A program made the position numbers and the translations under genes. From the NCBI GenBank assembly GCA_033032865.1, contig JAWHQI010000099.1, positions 7,085,501-7,149,500 on the forward strand: a DNA stretch of 64,000 nucleotides. Reading direction: 5' to 3'. Shown here one piece after another: positions 24,142 to 33,537 of the stretch. The stretch is from Dactylorhiza incarnata (taxonomy: Eukaryota > Streptophyta > Magnoliopsida > Asparagales > Orchidaceae). Each line of letters opens with the position of its first letter. Position 1 is the first letter of the stretch. The notes under the pieces were generated by a model. That model saw nothing but the letters and a program-made list of their open reading frames with translations. It was not told the DNA's origin and searched no databases.

Positions 24142-25144
24142 ATAGGTCGCTGACCTTAACTCTTCCAGACTGCCAGTCACAGACCGCACAACCTGCTTCT
24201 TATTGAACTGCTGAAACAAAGCCCTGTTCGCACTTCTTGATCGCCCTGGCAGCACAATCACTAGATCACAGAAGTATCCTGCGAATAGAAGAAGAAGAAC
24301 TTCTCACTGCTGCAAGACCGCAACTCAAGACCTCCTGACCACTGAAGGTCGCCTAATCAATTGAGTTCACTGCAAACAAATCAAGAACAACAATCGCAGA
24401 CCGCCTAGACGAGACCGCTGGTGAGTTGGTTATTCAAAGTTGGAAAGATAGGAAGAATGCTGATGGAGACTGCTGGCCGCCTAACCTGTGAACACAACAA
24501 ACCATTCACAAACTTCAAACCGTGCGACCTCAAAAATAAGACCGATATAATCAATCCAAAATTAGTTCTTATAGTTCTTGCATCCGAATGGCTACCCCTG
24601 CACCTATATTTATAGGCAAACGAACAGATGTTGTCACCGCCCATAAGAGATACAAACACCTCCCTTATTAGGACATACGGTTATCAGAACCAGACCGCGT
24701 GGTCTCTATAAGACCTTTATTTACTTACTGTCCAACTAAGACAGTTCGCCAATATCAAACCGGCAGACCGCCCGGTCTCTTATAAGAGATGAACCATATG
24801 TGCATCTGACCAATCCAAGAACAGACTGCCAGAGCGAGCTCATATAACTCGTCCGGTCTCCCATAAGATAGGAACCACATGAACATCCTGGCCTACCACA
24901 ACCGATCGCCAGACCGAACTCATGGAGACCGAAGTACTGACTGCCAAAGCGACCTCCAGTACCAGACCATTCGGTCTCTACCAGAATAAGTATACTTGGG
25001 CATAACTGGCGAATATCAACAGATCGCCAACACTAGAGCACACGTGATCTCCAAAAGCAGATCGCCACACCAGAGCTCGCGCAGTCTCTGTGGTCTTCAA
25101 AGCCAGACTGCTCGGACTCTCCACTTACACTTCAAATTTCAACA
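24142..25144 (-). repeat. 3' LTR of copia K1 (truncated by G2)
   Basis: In element sense it starts TGTTGAAATTTGAAG directly after a GGGGG purine tract, where the pol frame ends. It has a minus-strand TATA box at 24607-24614. Its U3 carries repeated AGACC..GGTCT palindromes: AGACC-GCGT-GGTCT at 24692-24705, AGACCG-CC-CGGTCT at 24765-24778 and AGACC-ATTC-GGTCT at 24964-24977. The U5 end is lost at the G2 boundary or was not recognised. Confidence 0.72.
24607..24614 (-). promoter_or_regulatory. TATA box of K1 LTR
   Basis: TATAAATA on the minus strand within CCTATAAATATAGG, downstream of the AGACCG word cluster in element sense. Confidence 0.68.
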
Positions 25145-27209
25145 CCCCCTTGAAGTGAGAAGTGGAAGTCAGCCCAAGTAAACTCCTCAACCGATCAAAC
25201 GGTCCCTTCGACAATGGCTTTGTACAGATGTTCGCGACATTATCCTTGCTCTACACATGCTCCACCATAAGAGATCCCTCCAACACCTTCTTCCGAATGA
25301 AATGATGTTGAATCTCTACGTGCTTCATTCGAGCGTGACAAACTAGATTGTTCACCAGTTTGAGAGCACTCTCACTGTCACTTCGAAGCAGAGTAGGACC
25401 TCGCACCTCCCTATGAATGTCCTCCACAAGCCTCCTAATCCAGATGGCTTCCTGAGCCGCCAAAACCGAAGCTTTGTACTCCATTTCTGTAGAGGAGACA
25501 GACACAGAATCCTGCTTCTTGCTGCACCATGAAATAGCTGTAGAGCCAGTCATAAAGACATATTCAGCGGTCGACCTTCGATCATCTGAATCTCCTCCAT
25601 ATTCAGCATCCATGAAACCATGCAAGCAAAAGCCTGAGTCCTTCCCATAGAAGAGACCCAAATCAGAGGTGGACTTTACACACTTCAAAATGCTCCTAGC
25701 CGCCATAAGATGAGGTTTCCGAAGCTCCGCCATAAACCGACTCACATGACCAACTGCATAAGAGATATTTGGCCTTGTGATCGTCAAGTATATCAGACTT
25801 CCGACCAGAGCTCGAAACACCAAAGGATCAGAAAGAACCTTCCCCTCATCACATCGAAGTATCATACCAACCTCTAGTGGAGTAGAGCTGCTCTTCCCTC
25901 CTTCCATGCCAAATTGCTTCACAATTCGATCTGCATAGCCCTTCTGGGATATAAACATACCACCCTCTTTCCTCTCCACTTCGAGTCCAAGGAAATGGTG
26001 GAGCTCACCCAAGTCCTTCATCTCAAATCTGATAGATAACTCAGCTCGAAGTCTAGCTACCTCCATCTCAGAGTTTCCCGTGACGATCATATCATCAACA
26101 TATAACAACACCAAGACCAGAAGCTCCCTTGTCTTCTTTACGAACAAGCTTGAATTAGAATCAGAAGCAAAGTAACTGCAGAATTGGAGGTATTCTACTA
26201 TCTTGCCATACCACGCCCGAGGCGCCTGCTTCAAGCCATAAAGATCCTTCTTGAGCTTACACACATGTCTTGGGTAAACTTCAGAAACATAACCAGGTGG
26301 CTGATCCATAAAAATGTCCTTGTCAATCTCGCCATAAAGGAAAGCATTCTTCACGTCAAGTTGCCAAATTTTCCACCCTTGGCAAGCTGCCAATGCAAAC
26401 ACCACCCGAACTAAAGTCATCTTGGCAATAGGGCTGAAGGTTTCTTTTTAATACTCCCCATACTTCTGAGAGAACCCTCGAGCTACAAGGCGAGCCTTGT
26501 ATCACTCGATGCTGCCATCAGCCTTCATCTTCAACTTAAAAACCCACTTGCAAGTCACAGGAGTAACACCCTCAACCTTAGGCACCAAGTCCTAAGACTT
26601 ATTCTTCCTGAGGGCAACCATATCTTCATCCATGGCCTCTTCCCACTCTTTGACTCCAACCACATTTTTAAAGCAAGATGGCTCTCTCTCATCTAGGGGC
26701 CCTGCAAAGAAATATGAGACGAAGCTCACCAAATTTCCCCTGTATACCGATCTGGTGGAATGATAGTCCTCTTGGACCTCCTCAAAGCTTTACTTTGATC
26801 CACCTCTTCAGCTACCTATTCTGTACTAGCTCCCCTTTCAGGCATACTTGGAGTGTTGCTCCCCCTGCTTCCAGAACCTGAAGCACCTGACCTAGAGCTA
26901 GAAGCAACTAGAGCACCTGGATAAACATGTAACTCCACCAGAACCTCATTAGTAGCTTCTTCAAGTCCACCATATAACCTGCTTTCTCGTAACTCAACAT
27001 AAGATCTACCCTGGTATGATGTTAACTCATCAAATACCACATCCTTTGAGACCACAAATCTCCATGTCTTGGGATCCATGCATCTCCACCCCTTCTTCTG
27101 GTCATCACAACCGACGAAGACTAGCTTCCTTTCTTTTGCATTTAGCTTCATTCTAAGGGCATCAGGAACATGCATGTAGCAGGTAGATCTGAACACTCGA
27201 AGGTGTTCC
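25125..27209 (-). pseudogene. pol: K1 copia pol: integrase C-end, reverse transcriptase, RNase H
   Basis: In minus sense, 27204-26816 encodes the integrase C-terminal region (CYMHVPDALRMKLNAKERK, then DPKTWRFVVSKDVVFDE). RT follows: a KARLVARGFSQ segment near 26480 with in-frame stops, WQLDVKNAFLYGE and LKQAPRAWY, then the catalytic YVDDMIVTG near 26100. RNase H ends the protein (WCSKKQDSVSVSSTEMEYKA, then ICTKPLSKGPFDRLRSLLG). The frame ends at 25125, slightly inside the LTR. RT and RNase H copy the genomic RNA inside the particle. Stops near 25245, 26430 and 26500, plus the split by B, show it is dead. The 389-residue RT/RNase H block is otherwise intact. Confidence 0.9.
27205..27209. repeat. 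Target-site duplication GTTCC, left copy (element B)
   Basis: GTTCC before TGTTGTTTATT is repeated at 35286-35290 after CCAACA. Removing B and one GTTCC joins the two halves of the K1 integrase in frame. Confidence 0.95.
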
Positions 27210-27466
27210 TGTTGTTTATTGGGTGTCGACTTATCACTTAGAGGGGGCAGGGGGTGGGGGGGGGGGGTGAATAGGTTTTTCTTTGTATATTATCCCCTTT
27301 TTGGTGTTCTTGATTTCTGGTTAATAGATTTATAAAGTAGAAAGCACAACACAGAAAACACACAATGATATATAGAGGTTCCTCAAGAAATGGTGTCTTG
27401 AGTAGTCCTCTTTCCCTCTGCGCCTACCTAACAGTGTGCTAGGATCGACAAACGCCGCCAAATATT

Positions 27467-27806
27467 CAGGCCCTCAAGCCTTACAACACGGACCCGCAAG
27501 TCCAACTGCCTAGGCCCGCAAGCCCCTACTGCCCTCGAGCCCGCAAGCTCGACACTCAGGCCATCAAGCCCTACACGACACATACCCGCAAGTCCTGCGC
27601 CTACAACATAGGCCTGCAAGCCCCTACTGCGCCTGAGACCTCAAGCTCGACAAGATCGGACCCGCAAGTCCACTGCCTTGGCCCTCAAGCCTCACAGCTC
27701 TCCAGCCCGCAAGCTAGACGGTGTCGGACCCACAAGTCCACTGCCCTGGCCCTTAAGGCCGACATCTCTCCAGCCCTCAAGCTAGACAAATAGGCCCGCA
27801 AGCCTT
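27467..27806 (-). repeat. Tandem mini-hairpin array in leader of B (left LTR)
   Basis: About 15 units, each a 3-4 bp stem around CCGCAA or CCTCAA (TTGCGG or TTGAGG in element sense). Examples: GGAC-CCGCAA-GTCC at 27490-27503, GAGC-CCGCAA-GCTC at 27537-27550, GGAC-CCGCAA-GTCC at 27658-27671 and GGC-CCGCAA-GCC at 27793-27804. A few units are degraded (27590, 27740). The array lies downstream of the TATA box, so it should be in the RNA leader. The homologous array in the right LTR is at about 33775-34115. Confidence 0.9.
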
Positions 27807-28148
27807 TACAAGAAATTACAGTAGAAAAACAACTGTTACTTCTGCTGGATGAAGATCGGCAACTTTAGCCTGATGAAGATTGACTTCTTTAGGTTGAAGA
27901 AGATGCTTTTTGATCTGGAGATTCAAGACTAGAACTTCTTCAGCCTTCTCTTCTTTTGCCTGGTGTTGATCGGCTACTTTCTAGTCGATGGGGATGACTG
28001 ATTCTTCAGAGAGCACTTGAAGCTTGCTCTCTACTTGATCTTCTTCTTCTCCGCCGAGAATACTGTTCTCTTGAAGTGTAGCGGCAGGATTCTTTCTCGT
28101 TCTTTTTCTTTATTTTAAGGACTACTTTTCTAGGGCATCACTGTTCCC

Positions 28149-28155
28149 TTTTATA
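28149..28155 (-). promoter_or_regulatory. TATA box of B left LTR
   Basis: Minus-strand TATAAAA within CCTATAAAAGGG. The same motif is at 34460-34466 in the right (5') LTR. Confidence 0.8.
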
Positions 28156-28227
28156 GGATAGATGAGCCGCATAACGGTAACATGTGATGTCCTTTAATGT
28201 CAGACGCCCATTCCATAAGAGCACGCG

Positions 28228-28243
28228 CTGATTGGACAATCAG
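28228..28243. promoter_or_regulatory. Palindromic CCAAT-box element in B LTR
   Basis: CTGATTGGACAATCAG is a near-perfect 16-bp palindrome containing ATTGG (CCAAT), about 75-90 bases upstream of the TATA box. It recurs at 34539-34554 and near 53446 (E); C has a one-base-longer form near 46168 and 50781. Confidence 0.7.
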
Positions 28244-28259
28244 GCGGCGGCATTAAATG

Positions 28260-28860
28260 CTGACAGCGCGTCCGCAACATTTTAATTTGTCTCGACGATA
28301 TTTCCATCGTTTCGATGTCATGGACAATATCTCGACGATAGGACTTTGTCGAACCTTTACGCCTTGATAGATCTTCAATTCTCCTTGCTTCTGGCTCTGA
28401 TGCTGGTATCTCGATGATACGAGGCATTCTGGTTCTCTTGCGTATACGACGATATGTTGTCTCTAACTGTGTCATCATAATCACCTTGTTCTCTCGACGA
28501 CATGCCTTCTTTATGATGATGTTCAATGCCATTAGTCATATTTAGCCTTTTCAGCGACAAGGCTTCTTCACGACGATTTCTGTTATTCTCGACGACAAGG
28601 CCACTTTGGTGAAGTCGACGATACTGCATCTTCTCTGCGTTCGACGATCTTGTCGAGTCTCAACAGTCGATGATCTTCCTTCTGAGTTCGACGATCTTCC
28701 TTCTGCATTCGATGAACACGCCAATTCTTAGCGGTCGTCGATCTTCCTTCTGCGTTCGACGAACATGCCAATTCTCAGCGGTCATCGATCTTCTTTCCGA
28801 GTTCGACGAACTCCATTCTTCGTTCAACGAACTTCCTTCTGCGTTCGATGAATCTTGTTC
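28260..28860. repeat. U3 TCGACGA word cluster of B, left LTR
   Basis: Many copies of TCGACGAT and GTTCGACGAAC (for example 28754-28764 and 28801-28811), the latter with five-base inverted arms around A. The right-LTR counterpart is 34600-35120. Confidence 0.85.
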
Positions 28861-29018
28861 TTCTTGACAATATAGTACTTACTGAAATAACTCAGGTACT
28901 TGACATATTGTCGATCTCTGCAAGCATGAGCTAGATGGAGCATTAAATACAACGTGCACTTATCATTGACCTGGGCACTTCTTCAAATCAGGAACATTGC
29001 TGGGCACTATTCCCAACA

Positions 29019-29031
29019 ATCTCCCCCTATT
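29019..29031 (-). promoter_or_regulatory. Polypurine tract of B
   Basis: Minus strand AATAGGGGGAGAT, abutting the 3' LTR. Confidence 0.85.
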
Positions 29032-29450
29032 TGAAGAAGTCATAACTCACTCAATGATAAATGCCATTCACATAAAAGGTTTAACATTTCAAGCAAATAA
29101 ACATGTAATGATGATATTTCAGCTAAACATGAGTGAACATAGAATTTTGAAAAATATTACTTCATTTATAAATAGTGCCAAATGTTTTCAAAAGTTTTGA
29201 CATTTCTATATTTAGCCCCCTTAAAGATTTAGCCATCTATTTCTCTGATGCTCTCATATCAGCATCACCCTCTGCTTTCTTGGCACTGGCTTCCTGCACC
29301 TTATTAGCTTGCCTGATGAAGTATTTAAACGGTTTAGGATGATATTTTAAAGGTTCATGAGTGTCAGCTGGAATACTTCCTGCTTGCTTATTTCTTCTAT
29401 GTTCTCTCCTCGTTTCTCATTTTTGTTTCTTCATCCTCCAGTGCTTCCTT

Positions 29451-31222
29451 TTATTTATCTTTATCAGTAACATGAAAATCTGTATGTTGCTCTTCAGCAG
29501 GCTCATCATAATATAGAGGAGGGAGATTCATTGCTTCCCTGATGGTGTTTGTGGTCCAGATGGCATGATCACTACTGGTCGTTATCATTGATCTCTCCCC
29601 CTTTATTACTTCTTCAGATATCCCTTTGTGGAGATTCTCCTCGAATGCCAGTATTTTGTTCTTGAGCATGTGGATACCTGCTTCCAAGTGATTCTTGGTT
29701 TCAAGCAGATGACTGCCTAGATCTTTATTGTGTTGATCTAGACTTTCTTTGAGATCAGTTTTATGTTCAGCCATCCTCTTGGTGGATGCAATGTAGGCCT
29801 TTTCCAAGCTGCCGACAATCATTGACTGATTAGCCCCTAGGTTAGATATACCCTTGTGAGTACGGGCAGTGAATTCGTGCAGATTTTTCACATCATTGCT
29901 TAAGGTTGCCGTGTCAGCAGACAGTTCTCTTCTTAGATCATTGATAGCAGAGGTGACATAACTTTTAAGTTTTAATCTTTGCTATTCCAGGAGCATCTTT
30001 ATCTGAGATAATAGTGGGAGCTCCACTGGACTAACCTCTGGAGCTGAACCATCTTGTTCCTCTTCTTCATCCCCTTCAATTATTTGAGATAGAGATTTTC
30101 TTATTGGTGAGTGGATTGGCTCATTCTCCTTTTCAGGACTTTGCTGATCATTGCTAGTTTCATCTACAGGTATCTCTTGGCTGTATCCTTGCATTGCCGA
30201 TTCAGAATGACCAGTATCCTCAACTCCTATGATCTTATTGATCATTTCTTCCACTTGAGCAGGGAGCTCACTGTCCTTCTCCCCCTCAGTTTCAGCACTA
30301 CCTTGATCTATTCCTGCTGTTATCCTGGGTTCCTGACTTGGAGCAGAGGTCAGGAAGGCTACATTCCTTGTCTCCACAGCTGCCTCAAAGTCAGATGGAG
30401 GTGTGCTGTTGCCTGACTCACTTTCTTCAGACGAGCTTTCTACCTTTCTTTTCACATCTTCTGCAGTCTTTAGCTTCTTGGGAGGCCTAGTCAGAACTTT
30501 TTCCATCTTTCCAGTATTCTGATATCCATCCTTTTCATGTGATGGATTTTTACTCCATATTTTTTGTTAAAACGTTCAGGGTAGGAAAGCAGAAAGTATA
30601 GTGATAGAATTCTTCCCAGATTTGGGGCTTGAAAGCTTTCTTGTATCCTCTTGAAGATTTGCTGACCCTAGTTGGTCCTTTTACTTAGGATTATCCTTGA
30701 CATCATCTCGAACATGGGCTTGGATATCCTATCATATGACCCTACCTTGCAGAGGAGGGCTTTTCCCACAATGTCTGCCAACATCTTTCCTTGTTGATTT
30801 AAGTTTTTCCTTTCCAGAGATCCATAGGTTTTGCTCGAATGTCCGCACCAAGCCAGAGCCTTGACAAGGTCTTCCTGAGTAATCTTTTCGTCTTCCTCCC
30901 CCTTGGCAAAGGCTGGCAACTGAAGAGCCCTGTTCAATCTTTTGGGATTCACCTTAACCTTTATCCCGTTAATTTCACTCTTCACAGACGTTCCCTTCGA
31001 GCCACCCTTGGCATTTGAGTAGAACTCTAGCACTTCTCTTTTTAATATTACTGTTGGCTCAGAGAGGGCGAACTCCAGGCCGATGGTCTCGAGCAACTTA
31101 ATGGTGCTCTGGATTTCTTCTGATCCTTCTGAGAACCCATTCCTCACCACTTCACTTCCTTCGAACAGAAAATCTTCCTTCTTTGACGCTATCTTTTGCT
31201 TGATCCATGAGGATTCTAGCAT
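29451..31222 (-). pseudogene. Accessory ORF of B, 'putative plant transposon protein'-like, frameshifted
   Basis: Three minus-strand pieces: 31222-30668 (184 codons), 30506-29982 and 29891-29451. The first begins MLESSWIKQK and contains EFALSEP..LEFYSNA, VNPKRLNRALQLP and LADIVGKALLCKVGSYD. This arrangement resembles, from memory, Pfam PF20167. The second is basic then acidic and Ser/Glu-rich. The third is a probable coiled coil (about residues 1-110 of that piece). Frame changes near 30510-30670 and 29895-29980 break it. The same domain order (core, low complexity, helical tail) occurs in F at 60426-62130 and partly in D. Function is unknown. By position it could be the env-like ORF described for SIRE elements. 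Confidence 0.72.
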
Positions 31223-31770
31223 TGTCGACTCGTTTACTTTTAGAAGGCGTGGAGAACACGACGACTTTTTAGGGATAATGTAGAGAGTGTTTTAACCTTA
31301 ATACATTTGATCTTATTTATAGTGTACGAGTTGGAAGTTGAAGTGTCATTTGTTAAATGGCTGACTAACTCGAGTTTTAGCTGTAATGATTGAGCTTAGC
31401 CCTAATTGAGAGTCTGCTGACGATTGGATATCATCGTGATGCAAACTCGATGTCGAGGGGTCATTTCGACGATACCAATCATCATTCCGACGATATGGTT
31501 TTTGAAAATTACTTTTACAATATTAGATAAAGATGAGTTTATGTGTTTAAACATTAACATGGTTACCTTCACCTTGGCCTTTAAGTCTCCTTGAGCTAGT
31601 GGCTCCCCCATGATGGAATATCCACTTATCTTTACTTCTAGCTCCCCCTAGATTAGTGCACCATGGTATGCGGTAAGTTTTTCTTAGTCCAGAGCTGAGC
31701 CTGGAGCACTTATTGTCCATTAGCCTTGTTTGCTTTTTAATGGCTAAATGGACTACCCTGCAAGACAGAT
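31223..31770 (-). other. Gap between gag and accessory ORF in B
   Basis: About 550 bases. The part next to gag (31770-31550) looks like eroded protease-start sequence (a CSRLSSGLRKTY segment where DSGCSRHMTG is usual). The remainder holds TCGACGATA words and the TATA-like box. No intact frame. Confidence 0.5.
31314..31321 (-). promoter_or_regulatory. TATA-like box upstream of the B accessory ORF
   Basis: Minus-strand TATAAATA about 90 bases before the ATG at 31222, in the gag-accessory gap. Words like those of the LTR U3 (TCGACGATA, TCGATGTCGA) lie 100-190 bases further upstream at 31418-31500. Confidence 0.5.
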
Positions 31771-33456
31771 TTAACATCCCTTAGGAACCCAAGGTGATTT
31801 GGGTCCTAGGTTCTTGTTAGCATAGTAGGGAATCCCTCTACTCACCACTGCCCTTCCAGAAGGTCTCTCCTTTGCATTAGGCACACTAGGGTTGTGCCAA
31901 CAGTCAATGGCAAAGTGTCCCACTTTGGCAAAGCACCAACATTCATGGATGTTGTATCTTCTTTTCTGAACAATTTTTGAAGTATGTTTAGTAGAGAAGG
32001 CAACATCATTCTTCCTATCTCTCTCACCCAAGAGCTGACTAGCTGCTCTAGTATCATTATTTCTTCTTGATTTTATCTGTTTGTCAGCAACAGATGTCAG
32101 CTTGGCAGCTGACATGGTGTTGATGGCATCAGATATGTTCAAGTGAGAATTGATCATACTAGGGCTACTTGTCTGCTTCTTATCTGGAAGAGATTGAGAA
32201 GATGTTGTACCTTTATCCTTGAGAGTGGGGGCTGGGACACCAAGTACAAATGGTCCATGATGGGCCATTTGAATTTCCTCATGGGGAGCCTTTAATGCAA
32301 TCATCCCCATACCCTTTCTCTTTCCATAGTCAGAAGCATTTCCAAGACTCATAGAGCTTCCATTCATCCAGTGACCATGGACACTGTCCTGATCATACCT
32401 ATTTGAGGGAAGCACTACCTTCTGAAAGGTGGTGTGAGGCTCTGCTTTAGTTTTGCCCCTTTTTCCATTCCCAACATCTATTGCCCCTTCATTGTAACCC
32501 AATCCCCTCCTATTTCCATAGGAGGAGAAGGTGTCAATGATGGGCAGTACAGTTTTGGGTTTAGAGAATTGAGCCACCAAGCTTCTTTCCTTACGAAGGT
32601 CATTCTTAAGTTTCTTGATAAGTTCTTCCCTTCGGCTTCTTTCATCATAAAGCTTGTCTATGATTTTGTTGAGCTCATTTCGATCGGTGTACTTACTGTA
32701 GGACATACCCAGTTTCCCATCCGATTCAACCTTAAAAGGTCTGAGAGATTCTAGCTCCCTAGCTTGTTCCTTAACAAGCCTTTTGTTCTTTCTTAGAGCC
32801 TCCAAGAGATCACCAAACTCCTCTAATAGATCACTATGATTCTTATTGTTGCAAGATGAGCAGTCTTCTGCATCATCTTCAGATGATGAATAATCACCTG
32901 ATGCACTCTTGGTCTTCTTAAATGAAGCAGGTAGTAAAGGTGTGTGAGTGGTGCATACCTGATCATGATGTGATTCATCATGATTTTCTTCATCTGATAG
33001 ATCCATCAACCCACAGACATCCTCATCCTCAGAGTCACAGTTTGTGAGAGTCAAGGGTGCTCTTATTCTTTCTCCTGCTCCAGAGCTTTCTTCATCTTCT
33101 GATTCACTGTCTGAATTGGTCAGTGGTGCTCTGATACATACCTCTTCATGAGAGGTTTCTTCTTCAAAATCTTCCTCTGACCCTTTCATGAGGACTTCTA
33201 AGGAGTCCCACATGTCCATTGTTGTTGTGCAATGACTCAGCTTCTGGTGTGTTGCCAGATCTACTGCACCAGCTAGAATGCTTCTTGCTTCTTTGTCTAA
33301 GCTGACTAGAAGAGTCTCATCTTTTAACATTGTCATGGAGGGACCTTTTTGAACGATCAAAAACATTCTTGTATCCATTGCCCCCATGAATATTCTTACT
33401 CTAACTTTCCAAAGGGCAAAGTTCTCTCTAGAGCACATAACTATTCTTGACTCCAT
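31771..33456 (-). CDS. gag: Copia gag-like protein of B (561 aa)
   Basis: One open frame. The N-terminus (CSRENFALWKVRVRIFMGAMD) is the DUF4219/UBN2 start, and the UBN2 segment through MWDSLEVLMKG ends early, near residue 95. The usual first zinc knuckle is absent. Acidic Ser/Glu stretches follow, then a coiled coil (about 200-300) and SKPKTVLPIIDTFS, a phrase shared with the C gag. Near the C-terminus is CWCFAKVGHFAIDC, a CX2CX4HX4C-like knuckle, then SPWVPKGC at the stop. The protein would form the particle and bind RNA. Length and open frame argue for recent function; the shortened UBN2 is odd. The start is the first ATG of the frame, 67 bases after the primer site. Confidence 0.88.
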   Translation of the reverse strand: MESRIVMCSRENFALWKVRVRIFMGAMDTRMFLIVQKGPSMTMLKDETLLVSLDKEARSILAGAVDLATHQKLSHCTTTMDMWDSLEVLMKGSEEDFEEETSHEEVCIRAPLTNSDSESEDEESSGAGERIRAPLTLTNCDSEDEDVCGLMDLSDEENHDESHHDQVCTTHTPLLPASFKKTKSASGDYSSSEDDAEDCSSCNNKNHSDLLEEFGDLLEALRKNKRLVKEQARELESLRPFKVESDGKLGMSYSKYTDRNELNKIIDKLYDERSRREELIKKLKNDLRKERSLVAQFSKPKTVLPIIDTFSSYGNRRGLGYNEGAIDVGNGKRGKTKAEPHTTFQKVVLPSNRYDQDSVHGHWMNGSSMSLGNASDYGKRKGMGMIALKAPHEEIQMAHHGPFVLGVPAPTLKDKGTTSSQSLPDKKQTSSPSMINSHLNISDAINTMSAAKLTSVADKQIKSRRNNDTRAASQLLGERDRKNDVAFSTKHTSKIVQKRRYNIHECWCFAKVGHFAIDCWHNPSVPNAKERPSGRAVVSRGIPYYANKNLGPKSPWVPKGC

Positions 33457-33522
33457 ACTTATGAAACTTAGACACCCACTGGCAGATCAGTTCAAGCTGT
33501 TAGGCTTTTCTTTGAACAACCT

Positions 33523-33537
33523 CGCTTTGATACCACT
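33523..33537 (-). promoter_or_regulatory. Primer-binding site of B
   Basis: Minus strand AGTGGTATCAAAGCG, next to the 5' LTR; tRNA-Met type. Confidence 0.88.

Larger units (their letters stand above)
27210..29018 (-). repeat. LTR of B, left copy (3' LTR)
   Basis: TGTTGTTTATTGGGTGTCG...CCCAACA, 1,809 bases. Order in element sense: U3 with TCGACGA words (28860-28260), palindromic CCAAT motif (28243-28228), TATA (28155-28149), leader with hairpin array (27806-27467), then a C-run near the terminus. Confidence 0.93.

Noticed and set aside
27467..27806. CRISPR-like array
   Set aside because: Units are contiguous 20-30 base hairpins without unique spacers, inside an LTR of a plant retrotransposon.
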